49,882 nucleotides of DNA from a virus: IMG/VR virus record IMGVR_UViG_3300017605_000543, positions 1-49,882 of that record. One strand, given 5' to 3'. The translations under genes were made by a program, and so were the position numbers. A model generated the notes under the pieces. That model made no database searches and had not been told where the DNA came from. It saw nothing but the letters and a program-made list of their open reading frames with translations. Each line of letters opens with the position of its first letter. The first letter of the stretch is position 1. Shown in pieces: positions 31,761 to 39,913 of the stretch.

Positions 31761-33659
31761 TCACATCCCGCCGCGCCGCGGCAAGGCTGCGGCGAGTTTC
31801 TTATTGTTCGCATCGACCACTTGCTGCGCTACGCGGGCCATCACGGCTGGGTCGTTCGTCGATACGTTGATCACGGTGTCGCCCATGGCGACCGGCGGCG
31901 CAGACGTGAGCGCGCTTTCGCCCGCGTCAAGCGTGGACATCGGGCCCGCGGGTATCGATACCGGTGCGGCAGATAGTGCGGGATCTGTCGACTGCAGCGC
32001 ATCTGCGGCGAGCTCCTTTTGGCGTGCGGCTTCGCGCGCTTTCAGGGCTTCACGACGCCGCAGTGTCCACGCAGTGCCAGGTGTGTGGGCGATGCCGAGC
32101 TCATCGTCGTTTAGCCCGGCCAGCGCCGCATCTTCGATGAAGTTTTTGTGCGCTTCCGCTCGAGCGTCCACACCGCCGCGGCGATTACGCTCACGCTCAC
32201 GGCGGCGGGCTCCACGAAACTCATCATCACCCATCGCATCCGCGCCCACGCCTCGACCGCGCGCGCGTTCGTATGACTGGCCTTCCATCTCCGGGATGTC
32301 GACGCCAAATCGCTTCATGAAGCCCGCAAACGCGTGCTGCGCATCCATGATCGGCTTCATGAGCCAGTCGTAAATCTTGGCTGACAGGTCGCCGAACATC
32401 AGGCCCATGTCTTCGCCGAAACCCATCCAGCGCCCCGCGATCATGTCCCACAGCCCCTGCATGTCTCCGGCGGTGGCCATAAACTCTTTCAGGTACTGCC
32501 ACGCGGCGGCGAGCGCTTCCCCTACCCGATCGAAACCATCGGCGATCGACGTAACCAGTGCATCGGTGGTGCCGAGCCCGAATGTTTCGTCCAAGAAATC
32601 GCCGATCACGGTGCGCCCGCCCGTGAACAAATTGATCAGCTCATCGACAGCCAGGATCACGAGCCCGATCTGCAGCAGCGGGATCGCCATCGACATGAAC
32701 ATCGCGCGCCCAAGCCACAGCGCCGCGGTGCCAAGTACGATGAATGCCGCACGCAGCACTTCCGTGTCCTTGGCCATCTGGTTGAACCACGTCACGGCGT
32801 TGCGGCCGAATAGCACCAGCTTTTCCAGCGCCGGGATCATGGTCTGCGCCATGTTGGTGCCCAGATCCCGGATCTGCGCCTTGAGTGCCTTGCTCGCGTT
32901 CGCAAAGCCGGTGCCGGTGCGTGCGGCGTCGCCTTGGGCGGTCTTGGTCGCATTGATGATCGCCTGGTAGCGGAGCTCGGTCTTTTCCGCGACGGTCATT
33001 TGCGACACCTTTTTCTTGATGCCTTTCGAGTGCGCGAGCTCTTGCATCGTGGCTTCGTTCAAGACCACGCCGTAGCGCTTCAGCGACTCATACTCACCTG
33101 TTAGACCGCTGCGCAGCGCGAGCATTGCTTGCTCATCGGACGTGTTGAAAAACGACGCCAGGTCAACGGCCAAGCCGCCCAGCGTTTCCGACATCTTGGT
33201 CGCTTCCTCGCGTGACTTGGTCACGGGCCCGAGTACAGAGCCCAAGCGCGACGCGTACGACTGCAGGTCAAACTCCGACCGGCCCATGGCGGCGGCTTGG
33301 GTCTTGGACCACGCGATCACATCCGCCTGGCCCTCTTTCCCGAATAGCTCGCCCAGCGCATTGGTGGTTTCGTTCGCGTTCGACGCGAGCTCCACGAACT
33401 GGTGCAGCATCGCAGACAACCCCAGCGAGCCCAACACCTGGCCGATCTTGCCCAGCGTGCCGGCTAGGTCGCTGGCTGCCTCTTTCGTCTTGTCGAGCGC
33501 TTCGCTGGCCGCCTTACCGGCGGCTTCCGCTTTCGCGCCTGGCTTTTGCCCACCGCCGGCCGCGCGCTTTTGCGCTTCGTCGTATTTGCGCTCCGCAGCC
33601 TTGAAAGACGCTTCGTCAACTTCGAATCCAAGCCGCGTGATCAGCTCTCGAACGATCAT
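31761..33659 (-). CDS. Tape measure protein
   Basis: The 632-aa product is largely helical, with an N-terminal coiled coil (AAERKYDEAQKRAAGG, GKAASEALDKTKEAASDLAG), a TP901-like tail-tape segment (LGELFGKEGQADVIAWSKTQ, LGGLAVDLASFFNTSDEQAM) and a hydrophobic stretch near 305-350 (LRAAFIVLGTAALWLGRAMF, SMAIPLLQIGLVILAVDELI) that could form a pore during DNA entry. At about 1.5 angstrom per residue it predicts a short tail, roughly 90-100 nm. It follows the tail-assembly chaperone frame and precedes the baseplate genes. Confidence 0.92.
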   Translation of the reverse strand: MIVRELITRLGFEVDEASFKAAERKYDEAQKRAAGGGQKPGAKAEAAGKAASEALDKTKEAASDLAGTLGKIGQVLGSLGLSAMLHQFVELASNANETTNALGELFGKEGQADVIAWSKTQAAAMGRSEFDLQSYASRLGSVLGPVTKSREEATKMSETLGGLAVDLASFFNTSDEQAMLALRSGLTGEYESLKRYGVVLNEATMQELAHSKGIKKKVSQMTVAEKTELRYQAIINATKTAQGDAARTGTGFANASKALKAQIRDLGTNMAQTMIPALEKLVLFGRNAVTWFNQMAKDTEVLRAAFIVLGTAALWLGRAMFMSMAIPLLQIGLVILAVDELINLFTGGRTVIGDFLDETFGLGTTDALVTSIADGFDRVGEALAAAWQYLKEFMATAGDMQGLWDMIAGRWMGFGEDMGLMFGDLSAKIYDWLMKPIMDAQHAFAGFMKRFGVDIPEMEGQSYERARGRGVGADAMGDDEFRGARRRERERNRRGGVDARAEAHKNFIEDAALAGLNDDELGIAHTPGTAWTLRRREALKAREAARQKELAADALQSTDPALSAAPVSIPAGPMSTLDAGESALTSAPPVAMGDTVINVSTNDPAVMARVAQQVVDANNKKLAAALPRRGGM

Positions 33660-33847
33660 CTGCGCTGCCTCGATTCGTGGTTGCGGGCGATCTCCCGGTC
33701 TAGTGCGTCGTACGTGTCTAAGACGTCGTGTGCTGCGTACAAATCATCAAGTGACCACTGCGTTTCGATGGCGATCAGGGTGTCTTGGTAGCGGCCGGCG
33801 GTGGCGATTCGGTGGATGTCCCAATCGATCCCGTTTGGGATTGCCAC
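33656..33847 (-). CDS. Tail assembly chaperone second frame (probable -1 frameshift extension)
   Basis: This frame overlaps the 3' end of the 33775-34305 gene in the -1 register and continues to the tape measure start. It encodes an acidic helical segment (LIAIETQWSLDDLYAAHDVL, DTYDALDREIARNHES). It can be read alone from GTG at 33847, or as a fusion if ribosomes slip back one base upstream. An in-register T TTT TTC heptamer lies at 33913-33907. The position just before the tape measure is where phages make the GT-type chaperone by frameshift. Confidence 0.7.
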   Translation of the reverse strand: MAIPNGIDWDIHRIATAGRYQDTLIAIETQWSLDDLYAAHDVLDTYDALDREIARNHESRQRR

Positions 33848-34305
33848 GCTGATACCATTCCCATCGCGCGGTTGAGCAGTCCGCCCTTTCCTGCGCTCGA
33901 TACGGCGAAAAAAGACGCGAAATTTACCTCCGAACAAAACCGCAACCACTGCAACATTTCGTCGTACTTGCCTGCGAAATGTTCGTCGAACACATCGGAC
34001 AGCCGGAGCTCGACATCACGCGACTTGACGACGATCGTATACCGCGCGAATTCCTCGCATATGGCATCGAGCTCCGCATCATTGATGCGCGTCGTAAAGT
34101 CGTGGATCGCCTCTGCAATGCCGCCGCCTACCGAGCCGTCGAAAGTGCCGGCTTTGCTGCTGGATAAGCCGCCCACGAAAGCACCGGCGCCTGGCCCTGC
34201 GAGCCGTATGTACCGCACCAGCATCGCTCGGCCGGGCTTGGCTGGTAGCTGCGTCACGCGGTACGTGGTGGCGCCGATGCGTCGCTCGCGAGTCTCAATC
34301 GCCAT
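33775..34305 (-). CDS. Tail assembly chaperone
   Basis: The 176-aa product starts at an ATG sharing a base with the tube stop (TGATG). The sequence (ATTYRVTQLPAKPGRAMLVR, DAICEEFARYTIVV, HFAGKYDEMLQWLRFCSEVN) resembles tail-assembly chaperones of simple myophages, which coat the tape measure during tube polymerisation. The gene lies between the tube and tape measure genes, and its end overlaps a -1 frame extension. Confidence 0.82.
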   Translation of the reverse strand: MAIETRERRIGATTYRVTQLPAKPGRAMLVRYIRLAGPGAGAFVGGLSSSKAGTFDGSVGGGIAEAIHDFTTRINDAELDAICEEFARYTIVVKSRDVELRLSDVFDEHFAGKYDEMLQWLRFCSEVNFASFFAVSSAGKGGLLNRAMGMVSAWQSQTGSIGTSTESPPPAATKTP

Positions 34306-34748
34306 CAGCGACCACCGATGAACGTCCCGACGGACGCATCAGCAAGTTGGATCTTCCACTGCACGGTTTGGATCGTCTTGCCCATGGTGACGCTCGGGTA
34401 CGCCATGATCCACGACCGTTCCGACGACACCACCATCCGGCCGGCGGTGTCGCGCGCGGAAAACATCCCGGCGCCTGCACCGTTCGATGCTGCGATGTCC
34501 GCTTTCAGCAACGCAGTCAAACGGTCGTTTGCGGCCGCTGTCTGCGCGTAGGTGAGCGTGACCGTGGCCAGGTTGTTGTTGGTGCTGGCGCGCGATACTT
34601 CGCCATCGGCGCCCACGTAGGCCGTGAACTGATCTTCGGCCCACTCGAGCTGCATCACCTCATCTTCGCCGTACCCGCCATCGTCCAGCGGCACGGCGTT
34701 AAGCGACAGCGCCAGATCCTTGATGTTCCACGCACGCATGTTTGACAT
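34305..34748 (-). CDS. Tail tube protein (DUF3277-like)
   Basis: The 147-aa product (AWNIKDLALSLNAVPLDDGG, VMQLEWAEDQFTAYVGADGE, NNNLATVTLTYAQTAAANDRL, WIMAYPSVTMGKTIQTVQWK) has the size and beta-barrel pattern of DUF3277 tube proteins, which stack as hexamers inside the sheath. It follows the sheath gene as in other simple contractile tails. Palindromic array C lies between the two genes, so this gene may have its own transcription or translation control to reach a high yield. Confidence 0.85.
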   Translation of the reverse strand: MSNMRAWNIKDLALSLNAVPLDDGGYGEDEVMQLEWAEDQFTAYVGADGEVSRASTNNNLATVTLTYAQTAAANDRLTALLKADIAASNGAGAGMFSARDTAGRMVVSSERSWIMAYPSVTMGKTIQTVQWKIQLADASVGTFIGGR

Positions 34749-34768
34749 GTCGAAAGCCTTTCTCGCCC

Positions 34769-34850
34769 GCTCATGAGCTCATGAGCACCGGTGCACCGGA
34801 GCTCATGAGCACGGGTGCACCGGTGCACCGGAGCTCATGAGCTCATGAGC
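34769..34850. repeat. Palindromic array C (five CTCATGAG units) between sheath and tube genes
   Basis: GCTCATGAGC units are arranged 2+1+2 with ACCGGTGCACCGG-like spacers that are themselves palindromic. The array fills almost the whole 104-bp gap, starting 2 bp from the sheath stop and ending 20 bp before the tube ATG. Confidence 0.9.
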
Positions 34851-34852
34851 CG

Positions 34853-36175
34853 TCACGCCACAAGCACCGTGCCCTGAATAAACACCTTGTTGATCGCGCC
34901 CTGCAAAACAAACTGGAATTTGACGTTACGCAGGATGCGCGCGATCTTATCGGTCGGGTTGACGTCTGCGACCTTGGGCGCCGACGACGACCACGGCTGT
35001 GCACCATCGGCGATCGTCGCGGTGATGGCTTCCAGGATCTGCGCATCCACCTGGCCGCGGATCAGCTGAATGCCTTGATCCGTGTACGGTACTTTGTCGT
35101 TGTTCGCGAGCACACCAACGATGCGCGACTGCAACGCGTCAACAAACCAATCGATCCCGATCGTGATGTCTGCGTACCGACCGCCCGACGCGCGGCCGTC
35201 CAGCGTGAAAGGTACGCCCTTGACCGGCACGTAGTAATTCACGTTTTTGGTTCGCATGTTGCCGCGCTGTGTGTCGTCTAGATTCGACACATCCACCAGC
35301 GACAGCGACTGATTCGCCCAGTTCGCAGAGCCCGGGGTTTTCGGGAACATTTTGCCTTCCCAACCCGTGTCCGCCCATTGCTCCGCGCCACGGTGGTGCC
35401 ACAGCGGGATCGTGCGTTGCAGCGATGCCGCTTTCAGCTGCGACCCCACATCCGTACTGCCGGCACCCCACACGGCCGAATCTGCGAGCGTCGGAAAAAA
35501 CAGCACGACCTGCGTTTCCGCCCAGTTCGCAGCGGCGATGATTTCCGCCGGGCCCACTGAATCGATCGTCAAGCCGTACCAGTTCTGATCGGCACTGCGG
35601 ATCGTATTCAGGTCGGTGGCCACCGTGATCGCTGGCTCCGGCGTGGTCTCGAGATACGAGATATTCGCAGACGAACACGACCACGGGTGACGCGTGCCGG
35701 GCACGCTCGCCACGCACGTGACCTGCGTCGCAGTGGCGGTGGGCGTGATGCCAGTGGCTGCGGCAGTAATGGCGGCGGCGATCGCCGTGCATGCCTGTGC
35801 AAGCGTGCCTGCGGCCGGTACGCTGGCTGTAAGCGGCTTGCCGTCTATTTGGAAGGTGTACGTCGCACCGCCGGCAGGTGGCGTCGCAGGCACCAGCGTA
35901 AACGCCTGCGTAGCGATGCCGGAGCGCTTGCCCACCTTGAACTGCGATGGCGAGGGCTTTTGCGCCTTGAGGGCTTGGGCCTGCAGGTAAATGGGGTGCG
36001 TGGTCGGCACGTTGATGGCCGGCACCGTGAGCTCCACGACATCGGAAAACGTGCGCACGGTTTCCGGCCAAAAGTTGTGATACGCGGCGATCAGCGGCAT
36101 GCCGAATGCAGTTGTAGATACCGCTGCGTCGCGGATGTCCACGGTGATGTCTACGACTTCGGTGGTGGTCGTCAT
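34853..36175 (-). CDS. Tail sheath protein (DUF3383-like)
   Basis: The 440-aa product matches the DUF3383 sheath family: an N-terminal VDITVDIRDAAVSTTAFGMPL, a small beta insertion with GGATYTFQIDGKPLTAS, a core with ADQNWYGLTIDSV and IIAAANWAETQVVLFFP, and a C-terminal RILRNVKFQFVLQGAINKVF that inserts into neighbouring subunits. The sheath contracts to drive the tube through the envelope. It is read from ATG at 36175, 12 bp after the neck-terminator gene. Confidence 0.9.
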   Translation of the reverse strand: MTTTTEVVDITVDIRDAAVSTTAFGMPLIAAYHNFWPETVRTFSDVVELTVPAINVPTTHPIYLQAQALKAQKPSPSQFKVGKRSGIATQAFTLVPATPPAGGATYTFQIDGKPLTASVPAAGTLAQACTAIAAAITAAATGITPTATATQVTCVASVPGTRHPWSCSSANISYLETTPEPAITVATDLNTIRSADQNWYGLTIDSVGPAEIIAAANWAETQVVLFFPTLADSAVWGAGSTDVGSQLKAASLQRTIPLWHHRGAEQWADTGWEGKMFPKTPGSANWANQSLSLVDVSNLDDTQRGNMRTKNVNYYVPVKGVPFTLDGRASGGRYADITIGIDWFVDALQSRIVGVLANNDKVPYTDQGIQLIRGQVDAQILEAITATIADGAQPWSSSAPKVADVNPTDKIARILRNVKFQFVLQGAINKVFIQGTVLVA

Positions 36176-36187
36176 GCGAGCGGGCTC

Positions 36188-36781
36188 CTATGGGGGTGCA
36201 TCTAGCGGCGGCATCATCGTGGGCGGGACGATGATCACTTCCGTAACGTTGGTGACTTCGCCATCGACTTCGACATGTTCGATCGTCTCGACGGTCGCAG
36301 CAGCGCCTGGCGCGTGGATGGCCAGCACGTAATCGAGCTCCACGGCCAGCGTCGCCTGACACAAGTCGCGGTGCTCGCTGGACGGGTAGGTTGAATGAAT
36401 CGGCGCGACGACTCCGCCCATGCTGAGCCCCACCGATTCGAAAACTTGCTCGCTGTACGGGAGCTCGAGCGCAACGGCCAGGGCGTCAAGGACCTGATAC
36501 GCGCGTACGTCTGCGTGCTGATCGCGTGTCGTCACGGTGATGGCCCATGTCAGCGCGCGCTGGCCGATCGCCGTGGGCGTGAGCGTGCCGGAGCCGTCGT
36601 CCACGTAGCTGATCTCCACGGGCATGCCGGTGCGCGCGCGGTGGTCGCCGAAACGCATATCGATTTGACGGTACAGCCGCATGCCCACGGGCTCACGGTC
36701 CCACGCGATCAGACTTGGATCGGTCGCAGTCATGAGCGCTACCCACGCTGTCAGCGCATCTTCGGCCGCCTGCCAGTTCAT
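36188..36781 (-). CDS. Neck/tail terminator protein (gp12-like)
   Basis: The ATG at 36781 is in an ATGA overlap with the upstream gp10-like gene. The 197-aa product (EDALTAWVALMTATDPSLIA, EISYVDDGSGTLTPTAIGQR, TWAITVTTRDQHADVRAYQV) has the terminator alternation of helix and strand seen in phage neck-terminator gp12-like proteins, which cap the tail and join it to the head. An acidic C-terminal tail is present. Its position before the sheath gene supports the assignment. Confidence 0.78.
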   Translation of the reverse strand: MNWQAAEDALTAWVALMTATDPSLIAWDREPVGMRLYRQIDMRFGDHRARTGMPVEISYVDDGSGTLTPTAIGQRALTWAITVTTRDQHADVRAYQVLDALAVALELPYSEQVFESVGLSMGGVVAPIHSTYPSSEHRDLCQATLAVELDYVLAIHAPGAAATVETIEHVEVDGEVTNVTEVIIVPPTMMPPLDAPP

Positions 36782-37287
36782 GGCGCGCCCTCGACTACCC
36801 AAGTGATCGAGCTACGCAGCTGGCCCGTGTCGATGAGCGGCACGCTCGATTTTTTCTTGGCGATCGTCCAGTCGGAATTCGGCGGCGGGATGCGGTTCGC
36901 GATGCGCTGCTGGCACAGTCCGACGACGTACGCGCCCAGCAGGCCCAGCGCCTTGGACAGCGGCCATTCTTTGTACAGCACGCCCTGCAGCGCGAGCATT
37001 TCACGCCGGGCGATGGCTTCGCGGTGTATGTCCACGGTCGCACGCAAAAACGAGCGTGCCGGGATCACGATCACACGCCGCATTTTCGGCTGCACAATCC
37101 GGCGCCCAAACTCTTGCACGTCTGCGATCTGCGCCACCGTGAGCTTGCTGTGCTGGTGATTCGCCGCGCCCTTTTCGCCCTGCACGCCCACACGCACGAT
37201 CGCCGATTCGGCGCCCATCTTGACCACGGCGTCGCGGATCTTGGTCCAGCCGTGATCAATGACTTTGACCGAGCGTGTGACAGGCAT
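36778..37287 (-). CDS. HK97 gp10-like neck protein
   Basis: The 169-aa product shows ESAIVRVGVQGEKGAANHQH, VAQIADVQEFGRRI, IPARSFLRATVDIHREAI and SSVPLIDTGQLRSSITWVV. The terminal PLxDTGxLRxSIxW element and IPARxFLR are characteristic of HK97-gp10/minor neck proteins that complete the head-tail joint. It overlaps the DUF4054 gene by TGATG and the next gene by ATGA. Confidence 0.85.
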   Translation of the reverse strand: MPVTRSVKVIDHGWTKIRDAVVKMGAESAIVRVGVQGEKGAANHQHSKLTVAQIADVQEFGRRIVQPKMRRVIVIPARSFLRATVDIHREAIARREMLALQGVLYKEWPLSKALGLLGAYVVGLCQQRIANRIPPPNSDWTIAKKKSSVPLIDTGQLRSSITWVVEGAP

Positions 37288-37580
37288 CAGAGCACCACCG
37301 CGGTGATCACCGTCCCGCGCAAAATCGCCTTGTATTGCCGCTCGTAAGTGGTCGAAGCCCCACCGGGCGAATCGCTTTCCACAAGCCGCGCAAACTCACC
37401 ATGCGGCGCCAAGCACACCAGATGGCACGCCAGATACTTGACCGCATCGTCGCGGAGCCCCGCCGCATCCGCGGGCCCGATCATGCGCTCTGCATCGGCC
37501 AGCTTGTAGCCGATGAGCACCGAGTCTGTGTTGGCAAACTCGGGAAATTCCGCCTTGATCTGGTCCACGGTCACAGTCAT
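37287..37580 (-). CDS. Head-tail connector protein (DUF4054-like)
   Basis: The 97-aa helical product (VDQIKAEFPEFANTDSVLIG, YKLADAERMIG, KYLACHLVCL, YERQYKAILRG) matches DUF4054/gp6-like adaptors, which bind under the portal as a dodecamer. It starts 2 bp from the previous stop and ends in a TGATG overlap with the gp10-like gene, the conserved neck order. Confidence 0.85.
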   Translation of the reverse strand: MTVTVDQIKAEFPEFANTDSVLIGYKLADAERMIGPADAAGLRDDAVKYLACHLVCLAPHGEFARLVESDSPGGASTTYERQYKAILRGTVITAVVL

Positions 37581-37582
37581 GG

Positions 37583-37873
37583 CTAGGGCGTTTCATCTTC
37601 CGGCGGCGGTGCGGGCGGCGTGGGCGTCGCTTCGACCAAATACCCAGCGGTGATCCAACCCTGATAGATCGTCTGCTGCTCGAGCTGCTGGCGCGCGCGC
37701 TGCAGCTGATCCTGGTTGAGCGCGTAAAACGTGGTCGCCATGGCGTCGAAAACCATGTAGTCGCCACGCAGGATCCCGATCGTGAGCATGGTGTCGATCG
37801 TGTTGTCGAAACCGATCAGGGTGGTGCCCTCGGGTGCCGGTTCGCCATCGGTGTGCGGTGCGAGTTTTGCCAT
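37583..37873 (-). CDS. Small head-region protein, unknown
   Basis: The ATG at 37873 gives 96 aa; the frame is open further upstream through array D, which would add MSTKDDT. The product has a beta N-terminus (GTTLIGFDNTIDTMLTIGIL, GDYMVFDAMATTFYALNQ), a helix (DQLQRARQQLEQQTIYQGW) and a Pro-rich tail. No family is recognised. Position between decoration-type genes and the connector suggests a virion or assembly role. Confidence 0.65.
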   Translation of the reverse strand: MAKLAPHTDGEPAPEGTTLIGFDNTIDTMLTIGILRGDYMVFDAMATTFYALNQDQLQRARQQLEQQTIYQGWITAGYLVEATPTPPAPPPEDETP

Positions 37874-37887
37874 GGTGTCGTCTTTCG

Positions 37888-37937
37888 TGCTCATGAGCTC
37901 ATGAGCACCGGAGCTCATGAGCACCGGTGCACCGGAG
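37888..37937. repeat. Palindromic array D (three CTCATGAG units)
   Basis: Two overlapping GCTCATGAGC units and one more are separated by ACCGG, followed by an ACCGGTGCACCGG palindrome. It lies just upstream of the small gene at 37873 and provides in-frame ATG codons (MST, MSS) for it. Confidence 0.9.
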
Positions 37938-37945
37938 CAAACCGA

Positions 37946-38332
37946 TCAGATGTCGTCGTCGTCGTCGTCGTCGCGGTACGCAGCCGCAGGCGTGGATGTG
38001 GGCGCGCTGGGCGCTGGTGCCGGCGTGGGCGCCGGTGCGGCGGCCGGTGGCTCATACACGGCCGGCGTAGCAGGCGCGGAGTCGTCTGCGGTTTCGATCA
38101 GCACGTCACCCGCAGCGATCCACGCCTTGACCGTGGGCGACTCCCACGCGCGGTCGAAAGCCGCCTTTTCGTCCGCAGTGAGCGCGATCGCGATGGCGCC
38201 GCCCACGGTGGGCGGCAAGGTCAAAAACGCGCCGTCACGCAGCGACAGGTGCGTGACGTGGGCCGTTTGGTTGCGCAGCCTAACGACGATTTCGCCAGGG
38301 CGCGGGCCGTCGGCTGCTGTGAGTTGTCTCAT
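37946..38332 (-). CDS. Small acidic-tailed virion-type protein (paralogue of the next)
   Basis: The 128-aa product has a beta domain (GEIVVRLRNQTAHVTHLSLR, FLTLPPTVGGAIAIALTADE), then AAFDRAWESPTVKAWIAAGDVLIE, a Pro/Ala linker and a run of Asp at the C-terminus. The motif around AAFDRAWxSPxVxxWxxAG also occurs in the upstream gene (AAFDAAYRSAPVQEWVQAG), so the two are tandem paralogues. The gene overlaps its neighbour by 53 bp. A head-associated role is inferred from position. Confidence 0.65.
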   Translation of the reverse strand: MRQLTAADGPRPGEIVVRLRNQTAHVTHLSLRDGAFLTLPPTVGGAIAIALTADEKAAFDRAWESPTVKAWIAAGDVLIETADDSAPATPAVYEPPAAAPAPTPAPAPSAPTSTPAAAYRDDDDDDDI

Positions 38333-38750
38333 GGGTGGGCTCCGTGCATTCAGGTGTGGGCGTGGGCGTGGGATCCGGCACCGGATCTGCTTCGGGATCG
38401 GGATCCGGATCGGGATCCGGATCGACCGGCGGTGGCTCGGGCTTGTAGCGCCGGACAGTCAGTAATCCGGCCTGCACCCATTCCTGCACGGGCGCAGACC
38501 TGTATGCGGCATCGAACGCCGCGGCTTCCGTGGCGTCGAACTGCACGACCGTGATCTCAGCCGGCCGGCTTGTGACCGGTGCCGTGACCGCTGCGGACGT
38601 GTGCAGCGGAATCACGATCACATGCGTGGATGCGTTGCCCAAAAATACGAGATTGGCCGGCGGCACCATGGGCGTGTCGTTTGGCTCGAGCTCCGCAGCG
38701 GGATCGATCAGGCCGGCCGCTACCGCGTATTCGTGGGTGTATTCGCGCAT
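38280..38750 (-). CDS. Small virion-type protein with DP-rich linker (paralogue of the previous)
   Basis: The ATG at 38750 gives 156 aa. It has a beta region with ANLVFLGNASTHVIVIPLHT and AEITVVQFDATEAAAFDAAY, followed by APVQEWVQAGLLTVRRYKPE, a DPDPDP repeat and an Arg-rich end. The shared motif shows it is a duplicate of the 37946-38332 product. It follows the capsid gene, so both may be head fibres or cement-like accessories. Confidence 0.65.
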   Translation of the reverse strand: MREYTHEYAVAAGLIDPAAELEPNDTPMVPPANLVFLGNASTHVIVIPLHTSAAVTAPVTSRPAEITVVQFDATEAAAFDAAYRSAPVQEWVQAGLLTVRRYKPEPPPVDPDPDPDPDPEADPVPDPTPTPTPECTEPTHETTHSSRRPAPWRNRR

Positions 38751-38783
38751 GCTTGGTGCCGTCAATTGGCCGTCAAATGGCCG

Positions 38784-39869
38784 TCAAATGCCGTTCATGT
38801 ACACAGCGGCCAGCGGGTATTCCCACGCCACGCCGCCGATGCGTCCAACTGAGTTGATCTCGAGCGACAGGTTTTTGGCCTGCGGCGGCATCTCTTGCTG
38901 CTCGAGCGGCAGCTCCAAGTGCACCACGATCGGATTGCGATCGTACATGATGGCGCGCGGTGTGCTGCCGGTGTTGGCAGTGTCGCAAAAGCCCCACCAT
39001 TCGATGTCTGTCACCAGCTGCGTTTTGTCGAGGAAAACGCGCATAATCGTATCGCGCGGATTCGCGCCGCCGGCTGTACTCACGGGCGTTTTCTGAATGT
39101 AGCGGTAGCGAGCGAGCGGCAACACCAGAGTGTTGGGCGTGCGTGTGCCCTTGGTGTTGTTGATGATCGCATCTTCCATCGCGTGCAGGTCGTTTAAGAC
39201 TTCCTGCGGCGTCTTGTCGCCACCGCCCCACACGGTGGATACGCCAGTGGCCGGCGTCGAAGCTGAGATCTGCGGAACGTTCGCGTTATTCAGCAACCCG
39301 GTGGCGCCGGTCTCAGTGATCCCCATCGCGCCGATCACTTCGATGCGCTGCTCGAAGCCCTCGCGCACACCATTGGCGAGTCGCGTCTGCAGAGGCACCC
39401 CAGCGCGCGACGTGCGCTGCAAATCGAGCCACGACCACCCGTAACCGAGTGCGATCGTTTCCACCGTGTTGACGAATTTCTTCGCGAAAGTAGCGACTTT
39501 CGGAATGTCGTCGCTGTAGTTCGCGATGACCTTGGCCATTCCAGTGCGATCCCACTGCGAATAGGCCCACGTTTCGGCGCCGGGATCGACTTCGGACGTG
39601 ATCGGCACCAGCATGCGCGCCTTGAAAGCCGGCCTTTCGATGTCGGCCGTGCGCGCGCGCATGAATTCTAGCTGCTGCGTGAGCACCGCCGTTTCGTTGG
39701 CGTCCAGGCGGTTCTGTCCGTACACCGATGCGCGGTGCACAATCAGCTGCCGGTAAACGTTGTCGACTGCGGCGCTATCGAGTCGCTCACCCGGCAGCAG
39801 CTTTTGCAGCTCGCCTAGTACCTGCGCACGATCGTACGGTGACATCTCGCGTGGAGCGGTGAATAGCAT
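38784..39869 (-). CDS. Major capsid protein (DUF2184-like)
   Basis: The ATG at 39869 is preferred because upstream sequence is a Cys/His/Arg-rich shadow of the preceding gene. The 361-aa product has the N-arm SAAVDNVYRQLIVHRASVYG, the segment ETWAYSQWDRTGMAKVIANY and a P-domain with GYGWSWLDLQRTSRAGVPLQ, all typical of DUF2184 capsids with the HK97 fold. The C-terminal part (RIGGVAWEYPLAAVYMNGI) is also conserved in the family. It is preceded by a decoration protein and a DUF2213 gene, the Bcep781-like order. Confidence 0.9.
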   Translation of the reverse strand: MLFTAPREMSPYDRAQVLGELQKLLPGERLDSAAVDNVYRQLIVHRASVYGQNRLDANETAVLTQQLEFMRARTADIERPAFKARMLVPITSEVDPGAETWAYSQWDRTGMAKVIANYSDDIPKVATFAKKFVNTVETIALGYGWSWLDLQRTSRAGVPLQTRLANGVREGFEQRIEVIGAMGITETGATGLLNNANVPQISASTPATGVSTVWGGGDKTPQEVLNDLHAMEDAIINNTKGTRTPNTLVLPLARYRYIQKTPVSTAGGANPRDTIMRVFLDKTQLVTDIEWWGFCDTANTGSTPRAIMYDRNPIVVHLELPLEQQEMPPQAKNLSLEINSVGRIGGVAWEYPLAAVYMNGI

Positions 39870-39913
39870 GGCGTTACGCGGGCCTTTCTGCAGCTGCAGC
39901 TGATGGCTGACAA

